Source: Roseomonas sp. (GTDB lineage Bacteria > Pseudomonadota > Alphaproteobacteria > Acetobacterales > Acetobacteraceae). Taken from it: a stretch of DNA of 64,000 nt. Of the stretch, positions 1 to 8,816 are shown one piece after another. The stretch's first letter is position 1; each line of letters starts with the position of its first letter. Location of the stretch: assembly GCA_020249465.1 (NCBI GenBank), contig JADCFP010000034.1, positions 62,001 to 126,000 on the forward strand, read 5' to 3'. A model generated the notes under the pieces. That model saw nothing but the letters and a program-made list of their open reading frames with translations, was not told where the DNA came from and made no database searches. The position numbers and the translations under genes are program-made.

Positions 1-2
1 CC

Positions 3-227
3 ATGCCCGAGATAACCGATGATGCAAAGCTTTCCGCCGGCTATATGGGCAAGGATAGCTTTTCCATCGCCGGGGATCGGCTGGTGCGCCAATTCCCGAT
101 CTATCGTGACGGTGATACCAACGCCGCGCCGAGTGGCGGTATCAGGCAAGTGCAGTATCGCCTTGTCGCACACCAAGCCGGCTTCAGGCTTCAGCCTGTT
201 GAAGGCGAGACGAGGGAAAGGCGCTGA
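3..227 (+). CDS. C-terminal part of a conserved hypothetical protein, probably cut by the window edge
   Basis: An open frame runs from the left edge to a TGA at 225-227. The ATG at position 3 has no visible upstream context, so the gene probably starts before the window. The translated stretch (GYMGKDSFSIAGDRLVRQF, then a YRDGDTN segment and a QVQYRLV segment) resembles, from memory, the C-terminus of a small secreted or lipoprotein family found in proteobacteria. No function can be assigned. The final residues are Arg/Glu-rich and uninformative. A second overlapping frame starting at 19 is less protein-like. Confidence is moderate that this is coding and low for anything further. Confidence 0.4.
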   Translation: MPEITDDAKLSAGYMGKDSFSIAGDRLVRQFPIYRDGDTNAAPSGGIRQVQYRLVAHQAGFRLQPVEGETRERR

Positions 228-243
228 AGCAGGCCTTTCTCCG

Positions 244-314
244 CGCTCAACCAGCTACGCATACTCTGGAGCAGATCACGTTCAGATGGAAAATCTGAAC
301 GTGTGAGGATGCTC
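244..314. repeat. Palindromic intergenic element (11-bp inverted repeat)
   Basis: CACGTTCAGAT at 277-287 pairs with ATCTGAACGTG at 293-303 around a GGAAA loop. An outer GAGCA (about 269-273) and TGCTC (about 310-314) also pair. The element fills most of the gap between the left-edge gene and the convergent universal stress gene, so it could act as a bidirectional terminator. It lacks a clear poly-T tail. Its GAGCA...TGCTC ends recall the element at 21342-21441, which suggests a dispersed palindromic repeat family; that link is inference. Confidence 0.45.
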
Positions 315-367
315 GAAAAACAAAGCGGTAGAGCGGGTGGCGTGAATACGTGTGAACGCAGCACGAT

Positions 368-1201
368 CTAATGTGCGGCAAAAATCGCGCAGGGCGCGCG
401 GCGCAGCAAGTGCTTGGTCGCGGAACCGGTGAATAGGGCACGCAGCCCTGTGTGTTCATAAGCACCCATCACCAACATCCCCGCCGGCATGGCGGCGGCT
501 TCCGCCAAAAGTGCCTCCACCGGATGCGTGCCAATCACCGGCAGCGCCTTCGCCGCCACATCATGACGCCGCAAATAACCCGTCGCTGTGCCAGCCAGGG
601 CAGCGGCTTCCGCCTCATCATCCGCTACACTCAAGACCGTGGCGCCACAGCGCCCAAGACCGAGAAGCGCGAAAAGCTGCACGGCACGCAGCGCGCCCGG
701 TGAGCCATCATAGGCAATCAAAGCCGCGGCGGCGGGATCAAACCGCGCGCCGGGCGGCACCACCAGCAAGGGGCGCGTGCGATCATGCAGCAGCGCTTCG
801 ATGGTGGGGGATAGGCCATCATCTGCTTCTTCGCGCCCCAGGGTGGAATCGCGGCCCACCACCAGCATGTCATGGCCACCAGCGGCGGCGAGCAAGGCCT
901 CGGTTGGCGAGGCTTCGAGGGTTTCCAACGCAAAGGGCACCCCATCGGCGGCCCGATGCAGCGCGGCAACAGCCTCCGCCGCCGCAGCCTCAGCCTGGCG
1001 CAGCAAGGCAGCGTCACGCCTTTCCTTGAAGGCAGCAGCGCCCGGGGGTACGGCCTCATGCGCGCCGGTCAGACCGGGGCGATCCATGAGCACTGCCGCC
1101 GTCAGCGTCGCACCAGTATGGCGCGCCAGTGCCAGGGCGTAATCACGCGCGGCAATGGCGCCTTTCGTATCATCCAGGGCCAGAAGAATGCTGCGCAACA
1201 T
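368..1201 (-). CDS. Universal stress protein, two tandem Usp domains
   Basis: The product is about 277 aa with two UspA-like alpha/beta domains (roughly residues 1-145 and 150-277). Domain 1 begins MLRSILLALDD, the usual first strand. Domain 2 ends with a glycine-rich segment (MGAYEHTG, then TGSATKHLL) resembling the ATP-binding loop of nucleotide-binding Usp proteins. The open frame extends 30 codons further upstream, but the ATG at 1199-1201 is preferred because it gives the canonical N-terminus and has a GAGGGA ribosome site. The upstream extension would overlap the deacylase gene. Such tandem proteins are usually cytoplasmic stress or persistence factors; the exact role is not visible here. 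Confidence 0.85.
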   Translation of the reverse strand: MLRSILLALDDTKGAIAARDYALALARHTGATLTAAVLMDRPGLTGAHEAVPPGAAAFKERRDAALLRQAEAAAAEAVAALHRAADGVPFALETLEASPTEALLAAAGGHDMLVVGRDSTLGREEADDGLSPTIEALLHDRTRPLLVVPPGARFDPAAAALIAYDGSPGALRAVQLFALLGLGRCGATVLSVADDEAEAAALAGTATGYLRRHDVAAKALPVIGTHPVEALLAEAAAMPAGMLVMGAYEHTGLRALFTGSATKHLLRRAPCAIFAAH

Positions 1202-1214
1202 GGCGGATGCTCCC

Positions 1215-2342
1215 TCAAGCAAAGTCAGCGGAAAGGATCCGCCGGAAGATGGGCACCGCCGCCGCCAGATCAGCCAAGGCCACGCATTCACGCGGCGTAT
1301 GGGCGGTGGCGATGGTGCCAGGACCCAAAATCACACAGGGCGCGATATCCTGCAATTCGCTGGCATCGGTGCCATAAGGCGCAGTGGTGGCGGGCTTGCC
1401 GGTGACAGTTTCCGCAAGGCGGATCAGCGGATGATCTGCCGGCAACTCAGGCGGCGTGCCTTCGCGCCTTTCGGTCAGTTCCACACCCGCGCGTGCGGCT
1501 GCTTCGCGCACTGCGGCTTCAATGCCGCTGACATCAATACGGCGGCTGCGGCGGAATTTTATGCGCAGCGTTGCCTGCGCCACCGTCACATTTACCGCCG
1601 TGCCGTGATTATCCAACACCAGGTTGAAATCGGAAAAGGGCGGATCATAGGCAGCGTCGTGATACGCAGGATCGAAGCGCAGCTTTTCGTAAATGGCCTT
1701 CATTTCCACCATGAAGGGGATCAGCGCCCAATTCGCATTGAGCCCCTTGCCGGTGGAAGAATGCGCCTGCACGCCACGCGCAATGGCGGTATATTCGATA
1801 TGACTGCGATGCCCGCGCACGGGTATCAGCGCCGTTGGTTCCGCCACTACAATTCCCTGCAAGCCTAATGATGCGGCCAGCTTCGATTGCGCAGCGATGA
1901 TGCGCGCGCCTTGCTTGCTGGTTTCCTCATCCGCGGTCAGCAGCAGCGTTGCCGGCACATGGGCGGGCAGGCCGCGCGCGGCGATGATACAGGCCGCGAC
2001 CGGCCCCTTCATATCCACACTGCCAAGGCCATGCAGCACGCCATCTGCAATGCGCGGCTTCCAGGGTGGGTCTGTCCAGCCGGTTTCCGGCACCGTATCC
2101 ATATGGCCGGATAGCGCATAACCGCCGTGCGGGCCGCGATGCGCAACCAATGCGCGCTTCGCAATACCTTGGCTGTCTTCGTAGTCCAGCCGTTCAATCT
2201 GAAACCCTGCCAATTCGGCTTCGATCCGATCCGCGAGTGGCAGGTTGGAGACCGAGGAACGGCTATCAATCGCCACCAGATCGGCGGCCAGGCGGGTCAC
2301 GGCTTCGGTATCTTGGTTCATGCGACTATTGTTGCCAGTCAT
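1215..2342 (-). CDS. argE: M20-family deacylase, acetylornithine deacetylase-like (ArgE type)
   Basis: A 375-aa M20 metallopeptidase-family enzyme. Metal-site motifs are all present: SGHMDTVP (His80, Asp82), GSVDMKG (Asp110 as bridging ligand) and TADEETSKQGA (catalytic Glu139 and ligand Glu140). A C-terminal GTDASE segment and PRECV near the end match the ArgE/DapE group. The likely reaction is hydrolysis of N-acetyl-L-ornithine to ornithine in arginine synthesis, but related enzymes act on other N-acyl amino acids, so the substrate is less certain than the fold. Met8 is an alternative start. It lies just upstream of the universal stress gene with a 13-bp gap, so co-transcription is likely. 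Confidence 0.75.
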   Translation of the reverse strand: MTGNNSRMNQDTEAVTRLAADLVAIDSRSSVSNLPLADRIEAELAGFQIERLDYEDSQGIAKRALVAHRGPHGGYALSGHMDTVPETGWTDPPWKPRIADGVLHGLGSVDMKGPVAACIIAARGLPAHVPATLLLTADEETSKQGARIIAAQSKLAASLGLQGIVVAEPTALIPVRGHRSHIEYTAIARGVQAHSSTGKGLNANWALIPFMVEMKAIYEKLRFDPAYHDAAYDPPFSDFNLVLDNHGTAVNVTVAQATLRIKFRRSRRIDVSGIEAAVREAAARAGVELTERREGTPPELPADHPLIRLAETVTGKPATTAPYGTDASELQDIAPCVILGPGTIATAHTPRECVALADLAAAVPIFRRILSADFA

Positions 2343-2480
2343 GCGGATACTCTCCCAACCAAACCATGCCGCCGCGCATCACTATTCGTATGTTTGGTGG
2401 GCCGATTCACGCTGCTTGGCTTGATTTTGCCTGATATCATTGTCCAGTAGTGCGAACACGCTGAAATGAAGGCAAGCGTC

Positions 2481-3851
2481 TCATGGGCGCCAATCGGCCT
2501 CGGTCGCCGCTTCCACGCGATTACGCCCCAATGACTTCGCCCGGTACATCGCCGTATCTGCGGCGGCAATCAGCGATGGGGCTTCCGTATTACTGCCGGC
2601 CAGGGCGCTACCAATGCTCACCGTAACCGGCAGCTTGGCTTGGCCAAGATCAATCGGGCGATGATCAATGGCAGCACGCAGCCTTTCGGCGATGACGGCA
2701 GTTTCCTCAGCGCCCGCGCCTGACATCACCACCAGGAATTCTTCCCCGCCATAGCGCGCGACAATATCGGACGCGCGCACATGTTCACGCAGTCGCGCCG
2801 CCACTTCACGCAAGGCAGCATCGCCCGCGGCATGGCCATAATAATCATTGAGCGGCTTGAAGCGATCCACATCAATCATCAGGACGCCGCAGGCGGTACC
2901 TGCCCTTAGCAGGGATTCCAGATGGCGAAAGACATAACGGCGATTGCGCAGACCCGTCAGCCCATCCGTCACCGCCAATTCAAGTGAGCGATCAAATTCC
3001 GCCCTCAGGCGCAACTGATAACGTCGGCGCCGCACCTGATTGCGCACACGCGCGCGTAATTCTTCTTCATTGATCGGGCGCAGCACGTGATCGGATGCAC
3101 CCAATTCGAAGGCGCGCAGCACCAAATCGCGTTGTTCATCATCGGCAATCAGCATCAGCGGCAAATCGCGCGTCTCGGCCTCGGCACGCAAGCGCGACGC
3201 AAGGCGCAGCGGATCACCCTCCGACATGGGAAGAGAGGTCAGCACCAGATCATAATGCGCCTGCGGATCGCGCAACTTATCCCAGACGGTTTTCTCATCG
3301 CGGAATGGTTCAAGCGCCATGCCATCGGCGGCGAGCGCGCTGGAAAGGGCGGTGGCTTCAGGCGCATTATCCGAAAGCAGTAGTACCCTCGCACCCTCAA
3401 AATCCTCGGGCGGGGCGCTTGGCGGTTCAAAGCCCAAATCGCGCACGGTCTCTGCCCTAAGCCGCCAGGCGTCCAGTACCTGCTTCACGCGCAACAGCGC
3501 GCGCAGCCTGGCGAAAAGCGTCGCCTGATCCACCGGCTTCACCAGGAAATCATCCGCCCCAGCATCAAGGCCGCGCACGCGCTCACTTTGGTCATTGAGT
3601 GAGGTGACCATGACGACCGGGATATGTGCCGTGGCCGGCTGGGCCTTCAGGCGCCGGCAGGCCTCAAACCCATCCATCACCGGCATAAGCACATCCAAAA
3701 GGATGATGTCGGGTGACCAGCGTTGGGCAAGCGTGATCGCCTCAGCGCCCGAAGCAGCGCCCAGAACCTCGAAATACTCATCTTGCAGCCGGGCTTCGAG
3801 CAGCTTGCGGTTGGGCAGGCTGTCATCCACCACCAGAACGCGCGCGGTCAT
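2481..3851 (-). CDS. pleD: PleD-like diguanylate cyclase (REC-REC-GGDEF)
   Basis: A 456-aa cytoplasmic response regulator that should make cyclic di-GMP. REC1 (about 1-122) keeps phosphoacceptor Asp53 in LLDVLMP and Lys105 in LVKP. REC2 (about 153-270) has lost the acceptor: the equivalent segment reads LVLTSLPMS, so it probably serves as a dimerisation adaptor as in Caulobacter PleD. The GGDEF domain (about 290-450) has the active-site GGEEF at 368-372, and an intact RxxD inhibitory site (RASD, 359-362) lies exactly five residues before it, predicting product feedback inhibition. No divK neighbour is present in the window, though such genes are often adjacent. Confidence 0.9.
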   Translation of the reverse strand: MTARVLVVDDSLPNRKLLEARLQDEYFEVLGAASGAEAITLAQRWSPDIILLDVLMPVMDGFEACRRLKAQPATAHIPVVMVTSLNDQSERVRGLDAGADDFLVKPVDQATLFARLRALLRVKQVLDAWRLRAETVRDLGFEPPSAPPEDFEGARVLLLSDNAPEATALSSALAADGMALEPFRDEKTVWDKLRDPQAHYDLVLTSLPMSEGDPLRLASRLRAEAETRDLPLMLIADDEQRDLVLRAFELGASDHVLRPINEEELRARVRNQVRRRRYQLRLRAEFDRSLELAVTDGLTGLRNRRYVFRHLESLLRAGTACGVLMIDVDRFKPLNDYYGHAAGDAALREVAARLREHVRASDIVARYGGEEFLVVMSGAGAEETAVIAERLRAAIDHRPIDLGQAKLPVTVSIGSALAGSNTEAPSLIAAADTAMYRAKSLGRNRVEAATEADWRP

Positions 3852-4022
3852 GCCGAGGCCGCCCCTGCACGGGGGCCTCGGGACGCGACGGTCAATACCG
3901 GAAATGCCGATGCCATGCGGGCATGCCGGTAGAAGCGGGGGAGATGAATGCTTCCCATGCGGTAACTATGTCCCGAAAATGTGCACAAGGATAGGGTGCG
4001 CGGGCACCCGGAAGATCGGGCG

Positions 4023-4664
4023 TCAGCTACTCGCAACTACCGCTTCCCGCCCATCCTGATGGCGCAAATGGGCCACCAGCCGGGCGCTTGGGCTTTGGCG
4101 GAGCTTCACAGCTTCTTCCAGACCGCGGGCAGCGATGGCTTGGCGCAGCGCGTCCATATCCGGGTGCTGCGCCTCAAACCCAGTCAGCCGCCAACCGGAA
4201 TCGGGAATTTGTGCCGCAGCCCGCGCGCCATCCCATTGGATCAGCGGCGGGATCAGATTGCCCATATCCTGGCGCTGCGGCGGGAAGGCCATCCGCCAGG
4301 AAAGCGCCCCGCGACGCATGGCGCGCACCTCCCCGGCATGGGAGGCACCAAGCCGGGCCACCACCGCTTCAATGGCTGGGGTTGCCGCAACATAGGCAAT
4401 CAGCTGCGGCTCCGCTTCCAGCGCCAGTTTCAGCGCTGGGTCGTCCAGATCGAAGGGCCGGGGATGGGCCGGCGTAGCCTGGGCGGGGTCGGGGGCGATG
4501 ATTTCTATGTATTGGTCAGGCCCAAGGCCGAGCAGCATATTATGCGTGCCAACGCCCGGATGCGCCCCGCCAGGAACCGGGCGCGTGCCCAAATGCCGTT
4601 CCAGCCAGGCGGCGCCGGCTTCCAGCGTTGCAGCGCCAATTACCAGATGATCAATCTCAGCCAT
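4023..4664 (-). CDS. VOC/glyoxalase-like domain protein
   Basis: About 213 aa from the preferred start. The opening MAEIDHLVIGAATL and the HNMLLGLG and YIEIIAP segments are typical of the glyoxalase-like (Glyoxalase_3) group of the vicinal oxygen chelate fold. The fold often binds a divalent metal through His and Glu residues; the first His lies in the IDHLV strand and a Glu in YIEII. The frame starts 18 bases earlier, but a GGGGGG ribosome site fits the second of two adjacent ATGs (4662-4664) best. Neither substrate nor pathway can be read from the sequence or neighbours. Confidence 0.7.
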   Translation of the reverse strand: MAEIDHLVIGAATLEAGAAWLERHLGTRPVPGGAHPGVGTHNMLLGLGPDQYIEIIAPDPAQATPAHPRPFDLDDPALKLALEAEPQLIAYVAATPAIEAVVARLGASHAGEVRAMRRGALSWRMAFPPQRQDMGNLIPPLIQWDGARAAAQIPDSGWRLTGFEAQHPDMDALRQAIAARGLEEAVKLRQSPSARLVAHLRHQDGREAVVASS

Positions 4665-4876
4665 CATACCCCCCAAAGCCACGCCCGGTTGTGCTGCGCG
4701 ACTGATATCATTGCGCCGAACTGAACCTCGGCCTTTGCATCATGCCAAGGGGCGAAGCGCGCATATTGAGCAAGATCAAGAAGGCACACGCTGGCTGGAT
4801 AGCTGGCTGACCCATCCAATTGACCTGAAGCGCGCGTTTGGGCGTTTTGTCCTGTGTCTTGTAAGGGAGCACCAGC

Positions 4877-5500
4877 ATGACCTCACCCGGGTCAAAAATC
4901 GCTGAAACCTTCATCCATCCAAGCGTCAAGCTACGCGAGGCCAGGATTGGCGCTCGTTGTGAGATTCTGGAGCGGTCTTCCTTGGCATATGCGACGCTTG
5001 GCGAGGCGTCCTATCTTGGCCATGACTGCCATGTGGCGGATGCGGAGATCGGCAAATTCTGTGCCATAGCGGCTTGCGTCAGGATCGGCCCGCCCAATCA
5101 CCCCACGAGTCGTCCGGCGCAGCATCGTTTTACTTACGTACCGGAATATTATGACGCGACCAAGCAACGCGACAGCGCGTTTTTTGCTGAACGGCGCGCG
5201 GCGCGTGTGACGATTGGCCATGATGTCTGGATCGGCCACGGCGTCACGGTGCTCGCTGGCGTGACGGTGGGTGATGGCGCTGTGCTGGCCGCTGGCGCCG
5301 TTGTGGCGCGCGATGTCGCGCCTTACACGATTGTCGGTGGCGTGCCGGCGCGCATGATCAAGGAACGCTTCCCAAGGGATATCGCCGCACGCCTGCAAGC
5401 CATCGCCTGGTGGGATTGGCCCTTTGAGGTGATCATGGCCAGGCTTCAAGATTTCCAGCAGGAGGATATCGCCGCGTTTTGCGATAAATGGATGCCCTGA
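4877..5500 (+). CDS. Left-handed beta-helix (hexapeptide repeat) acetyltransferase, phosphonate-metabolism type
   Basis: A 207-aa protein built of hexapeptide repeats ([LIV]-G-x4) in two blocks, about residues 15-70 and 112-160, split by a loop rich in aromatic residues ([10 protein letters not shown]). The C-terminal block [16 protein letters not shown] followed by VGGVPARMI is typical of CatB/VAT-type trimeric acyltransferases. The overall pattern, including [19 protein letters not shown], best resembles from memory the transferase family linked to phosphonate operons (TIGR03308), but no phn genes lie nearby. It should transfer an acetyl group from acetyl-CoA to a small hydroxyl or amino acceptor. 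Substrate unknown. Confidence 0.65.
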   Translation: MTSPGSKIAETFIHPSVKLREARIGARCEILERSSLAYATLGEASYLGHDCHVADAEIGKFCAIAACVRIGPPNHPTSRPAQHRFTYVPEYYDATKQRDSAFFAERRAARVTIGHDVWIGHGVTVLAGVTVGDGAVLAAGAVVARDVAPYTIVGGVPARMIKERFPRDIAARLQAIAWWDWPFEVIMARLQDFQQEDIAAFCDKWMP

Positions 5501-5520
5501 TGTGACTCGCCTAGACCGTA

Positions 5521-5544
5521 TTGCGTTGACATGGGTTCACGCAA
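5521..5544. repeat. Imperfect palindrome in the gap before tsf
   Basis: TTGCGT...ACGCAA arms enclose a short TGACATGGGTTC core just after the acetyltransferase stop. The sequence is AT-richer than its surroundings and resembles dispersed palindromic elements of high-GC alphaproteobacteria. The rest of the 294-bp gap (5501-5794) shows no convincing gene. A further perfect inverted repeat near tsf is listed separately. Confidence 0.3.
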
Positions 5545-5756
5545 CTCGATTTAGCATCTTTACCTGTGCAGAGGGTTCCATCTGAAGGGCATCTGTTCCA
5601 ACGCATGGTCATGCGGCGATAAGGGCTTTGGCTGTCTTGCTCAAAACGGGCAAGAAAGCAGGGTCTTCATAACGATAAATTTATAATATGGCACCTGACG
5701 ATCCCGCGCGATTAGGCCAATGCCAAGTCGAAGCTGGGCTTGTAGACCAGGCGTGC

Positions 5757-5778
5757 GGGGCGCCATGACAGGCGCCCC
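5757..5778 (-). terminator. Candidate hairpin downstream of tsf
   Basis: GGGGCGCC and GGCGCCCC form an 8-bp perfect stem around a 6-base loop, 16 bases beyond the tsf stop codon. There is no run of T on the minus strand after it, so it may stabilise the 3' end or act as a weak terminator instead of a classical one. Confidence 0.45.
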
Positions 5779-5794
5779 GGCAATTTACGTCGGT

Positions 5795-6733
5795 TCAGGC
5801 CTTGCCGGCAGCAGCGGCCACTTCGGCAGCGAAATCGCCCTGCTGCTTTTCAATGCCTTCGCCAAGGTGGAAGCGGGCAAAGCCAGAGAGCTTCACGCCA
5901 GCCTTCTTCACCACTTCCTTCACGCGGCTTTCGCCATCATGCACCCAAACCTGCTCCAGCAGCACCACTTCCTCGTAATATTTGCGGATGCGGCCTTCGA
6001 CCATTTTTTCGATGATCGCCTCAGGCTTGCCGGAAGCGCGCGCCTGTTCGGCGAGCACATCGCGTTCGCGTGCAAGGGCTGAGGGCTCAACGGCAGAAAT
6101 ATCCACTGCCTCGGGGCGGGCGGCGGCGACATGCATGCCGATCTGCCGGCCGAGCGTTTCCATGACTGTCTGTTCGGAAGCGCCTTCAAGCGCCACCAGC
6201 ACGCCAATCTTGCCAAGGCCCGGCTTCACGGCGGAGTGCATATAGGTCGCGACCGTACCTTCTGCGACCTGGAAGCGCTTGGCACGACGGATGGACATAT
6301 TCTCGCCAATCGTTGCGATCAGGGAGGTGAGTTGATCCGCCACCGTCTTGCGCACGGTGGTTTCTTCCACCAGGTCAACCGCACCCGGCCAGGTGGCGTT
6401 CTTCAACGCTTCGATATCGTCGCCAACCGTCAGCACCAATTCGGCCACGGTTTCAACGAAATGCTGGAAGGTTTCATTGCGCGCGACGAAATCCGTTTCG
6501 GCATTCACTTCCACCATGGCGGCCACACCAGGGGCCGAGGCCACGCCCACCAAGCCTTCCGCTGCGACGCGGCCGGATTTCTTGGCAGCGGCCGAAAGGC
6601 CCTTCTTGCGCAGCCAATCAATGGCGGCTTCCATATCGCCACCATTTTCGACCAGCGCCTTTTTGCAATCCATCATGCCTGCGCCGGTGCGCTCACGCAG
6701 GTCGCGCACCATACCCGCTGTAATTTCAGCCAT
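5795..6733 (-). CDS. tsf: Elongation factor Ts
   Basis: A 312-aa protein that exchanges GDP for GTP on EF-Tu during translation. The N-terminal domain starts [19 protein letters not shown] and has the MDCKKAL helix. The TDFV motif (residues 80-83), which inserts near the EF-Tu Mg site, is intact in [10 protein letters not shown]. Length is close to the usual 280-310. It follows rpsB on the same strand with a 64-bp gap holding a hairpin, the standard bacterial rpsB-tsf arrangement. Confidence 0.98.
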   Translation of the reverse strand: MAEITAGMVRDLRERTGAGMMDCKKALVENGGDMEAAIDWLRKKGLSAAAKKSGRVAAEGLVGVASAPGVAAMVEVNAETDFVARNETFQHFVETVAELVLTVGDDIEALKNATWPGAVDLVEETTVRKTVADQLTSLIATIGENMSIRRAKRFQVAEGTVATYMHSAVKPGLGKIGVLVALEGASEQTVMETLGRQIGMHVAAARPEAVDISAVEPSALARERDVLAEQARASGKPEAIIEKMVEGRIRKYYEEVVLLEQVWVHDGESRVKEVVKKAGVKLSGFARFHLGEGIEKQQGDFAAEVAAAAGKA

Positions 6734-6760
6734 TATTCATCCCCATTTGCTGGATGAGTG

Positions 6761-6790
6761 AAAGAAAAGGGGCCACCCAAAGGCGGCCCC
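6761..6790 (-). terminator. Intrinsic terminator or attenuator between rpsB and tsf
   Basis: Read on the minus strand, GGGGCC and GGCCCC form a stem around a 10-base loop and are followed at once by TTTTCTTTC. This is the layout of a rho-independent terminator. Its position between rpsB and tsf suggests partial termination that would set the ratio of S2 to EF-Ts. That role is inference. Confidence 0.6.
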
Positions 6791-6797
6791 GGAAGGA

Positions 6798-7604
6798 TCA
6801 GGCCTGGACCGGCGCCTCAGCGCCTTCAACCGGCGCCATGGCTTCTGCGGCGACTTCCGGCAGGGCTTCTTCCGGCAATTCCTCAACCGCGCCGAGGTCA
6901 ACACCAGAGGCCTGCAGTTCCGCCGAAATGCCATCCAGCACCGCGCCCGCGATCATGTCGCAGTAAAGCGTGATCGCGCGGATCGCGTCATCATTGCCGG
7001 GGATCGGGAAGGTCACGCCAGCCGGATCGGCATTGGAATCAACCACCGCAATCACTGGAATGCCAAGCTTATTGGCTTCCTCAATCGCGAGCTTTTCCTT
7101 GATGGTATCGATGACGAAAATGATATCGGGCAGGCCGCCCATTTCCTTGATGCCACCCAAAGCACGGTCGAGCTTTTCCTTCTCGCGCGAGAGCATCAGC
7201 ACTTCCTTCTTGGTCAGACCCGCCGTGTCGCCCGACAGGCGCTCATCCATCTGGCGCAGGCGCTTGATGGAACCGGTGATGGTCTTCCAATTCGTGAGCA
7301 TGCCGCCAAGCCAGCGATGGTTCACGTAATATTGACCGCAACGCGTCGCGGCTTCCGCCACATAATCAGCCGCCGCCTTCTTGGTGCCCACGAACAGCAC
7401 GCGGCCACCGCCAGCGACGGTGTCACGCACGGCGCGCAAAGCACGGTCCATCATGGGCACGGTCTGCTGCAAATCCAGGATATGCACCTGGTTGCGCACG
7501 CCGAAGATGTAAGGCGCCATGCGGGGATTCCAGCGGCGCGTATGGTGGCCAAAATGCACCCCAGCTTCGAGCAGGGCACGCAGAGAAACTTCGGGCATCG
7601 CCAT
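6798..7604 (-). CDS. rpsB: 30S ribosomal protein S2
   Basis: A 268-aa ribosomal protein of the small-subunit body, needed to bring S1 to the ribosome. Signature segments are [17 protein letters not shown] near the N-terminus, FVGTKKAA in the middle, and the [12 protein letters not shown] stretch, all as in bacterial S2. The C-terminal tail after residue 235 is acidic and Ala/Pro/Glu-rich, a common lineage-specific extension. The start is fixed by AAGGAG seven bases before the first ATG of an ATG-GCG-ATG sequence. Confidence 0.98.
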   Translation of the reverse strand: MAMPEVSLRALLEAGVHFGHHTRRWNPRMAPYIFGVRNQVHILDLQQTVPMMDRALRAVRDTVAGGGRVLFVGTKKAAADYVAEAATRCGQYYVNHRWLGGMLTNWKTITGSIKRLRQMDERLSGDTAGLTKKEVLMLSREKEKLDRALGGIKEMGGLPDIIFVIDTIKEKLAIEEANKLGIPVIAVVDSNADPAGVTFPIPGNDDAIRAITLYCDMIAGAVLDGISAELQASGVDLGAVEELPEEALPEVAAEAMAPVEGAEAPVQA

Positions 7605-7670
7605 GAGCGATCTCCTTCCATGGTGGTCCGGTTGAGCCTCCGCGGCGCCTTCCCCGTTGAAGGGGACCGG

Positions 7671-7692
7671 ACCCTGCCTGATCAGGAAGGGT
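7671..7692 (-). other. Hairpin in the rpsB leader region
   Basis: ACCCT-G-CCT pairs with AGG-A-AGGGT around a GATC loop in the 173-bp gap between the Bug-type gene and rpsB. It could terminate upstream transcription or be part of an rpsB leader, where S2 autoregulation is known in other bacteria. No T-run follows on either strand. Function unproven. Confidence 0.3.
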
Positions 7693-7777
7693 GCGCCGCG
7701 TGCGGATTACCCCCGGGCACGGCCCAGGAGCGGCGCCTATCTGGCGGAAATAGCGCTTCAGGGCAAGGGGGCTGGCG

Positions 7778-8752
7778 CTATTCCGGCTTGATCCCGGCGC
7801 GATCCGCAATGGTGCGGATTTCCGCCCTTTCGCGCCTGAGCCAGGCGGCGAAGCTGGCCGGGTTCTGTTCGGCCTCGGCCACGATCTCGGCGCCGAGTTC
7901 GGCCTGCCGGGCGCGATAGGTGGGCTCCCGCAACCCTGCCTGCACGGCTGCCGCCAGGGTGGCCACGGCTTCGGGCGGCGCACCGGCAGCGGTGACCAGC
8001 CCGGCCCAGGAGCCACCAGTCAGGTTCAGCCCCTGTTCGATCAGGGTCGGGATTTCGGGCGCAATCGGCATCCGCCCGGCCGAGGACATGGCCAGAATGC
8101 GCGCCCGCCCCGATTGCCAGAGCGGCAGGATGGTCGAGATTTCAGCCATGACCAGCGGGATATTGCCGGCGATCAGGTCGGGCACGGATTGGCTCGACCC
8201 GCGATAGGGCACATGGGTCAGGCGTATCCCGGCGGCGACCATGACCTGTTCGATCAGGAAATGCGTCGCACTGCCCTGGCCGGACGACCCGATAGTTAGG
8301 TCCCCAGGCTTGGCGCGGGCGGCAGCCACCAAATCAGCAATACTTCGGAAAGGGCTATCGGCGCGCACCGCAAGGGTGACGGGGCTGCGGCTGATCATCG
8401 CAATCGCCGCGAAGTCACGCTCAGGGTCATAGGGCAGGCGCGCTTGCAGCACGGGCGCATTGGTGAGCGGCCCATTGGACCCGAGCAGCAGGGTATAGCC
8501 ATCGGGTGCCGCCTTCGCGACCGCATCGGCACCGACCACGCCGCCCGCCCCGGCGCGATTTTCGACAATAACGGGCTGGCGCAGCATTGGCGCCATGCGT
8601 TCGCCAATCATGCGCGCCTGAAAATCCGAGGAGGTGCCGGCAGCGAAAGGCACAATGATCCGGACCGGCCGATCCGGAAAAGCCGCCTGCGCCGGGCGCG
8701 GCAGCAAAGCGAGCGCCGGCAGGGCAAGGGCAGAACGGCGGGTGAGTTTCAT
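7778..8752 (-). CDS. Bug/TctC-family periplasmic solute-binding protein
   Basis: A 324-aa extracytoplasmic receptor of the tripartite tricarboxylate transporter (Bug) family. A clear signal peptide, MKLTRRSALALPALALLPRP with cleavage after AQA (about residue 23), is followed by the family start FPDRPVRIIVPFAAG. The family's binding loops (ENRAGAGGVVGADAVAKA and HVPYRGSSQ) are present. No TctA/TctB membrane genes are adjacent, as is usual for orphan Bug proteins. The gene lies 64 bp downstream of an aspartate dehydrogenase-like gene on the same strand, which may hint at a dicarboxylate or amino-acid-like ligand; that is only context. Confidence 0.85.
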   Translation of the reverse strand: MKLTRRSALALPALALLPRPAQAAFPDRPVRIIVPFAAGTSSDFQARMIGERMAPMLRQPVIVENRAGAGGVVGADAVAKAAPDGYTLLLGSNGPLTNAPVLQARLPYDPERDFAAIAMISRSPVTLAVRADSPFRSIADLVAAARAKPGDLTIGSSGQGSATHFLIEQVMVAAGIRLTHVPYRGSSQSVPDLIAGNIPLVMAEISTILPLWQSGRARILAMSSAGRMPIAPEIPTLIEQGLNLTGGSWAGLVTAAGAPPEAVATLAAAVQAGLREPTYRARQAELGAEIVAEAEQNPASFAAWLRRERAEIRTIADRAGIKPE

Positions 8753-8816
8753 GGCGGCCTCCCGAAGGTCTTTCGGGAATGCTGCCCGTTTTGCGCCGCG
8801 CCGGAAAGGCGGCCGG

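Noticed and set aside
5526-5560. A promoter starting at TTGACA 5526 before tsf
   Set aside because: Orientation is plus while tsf is minus, no -10 is at 16-18 bp, and the sequence is part of a palindrome.
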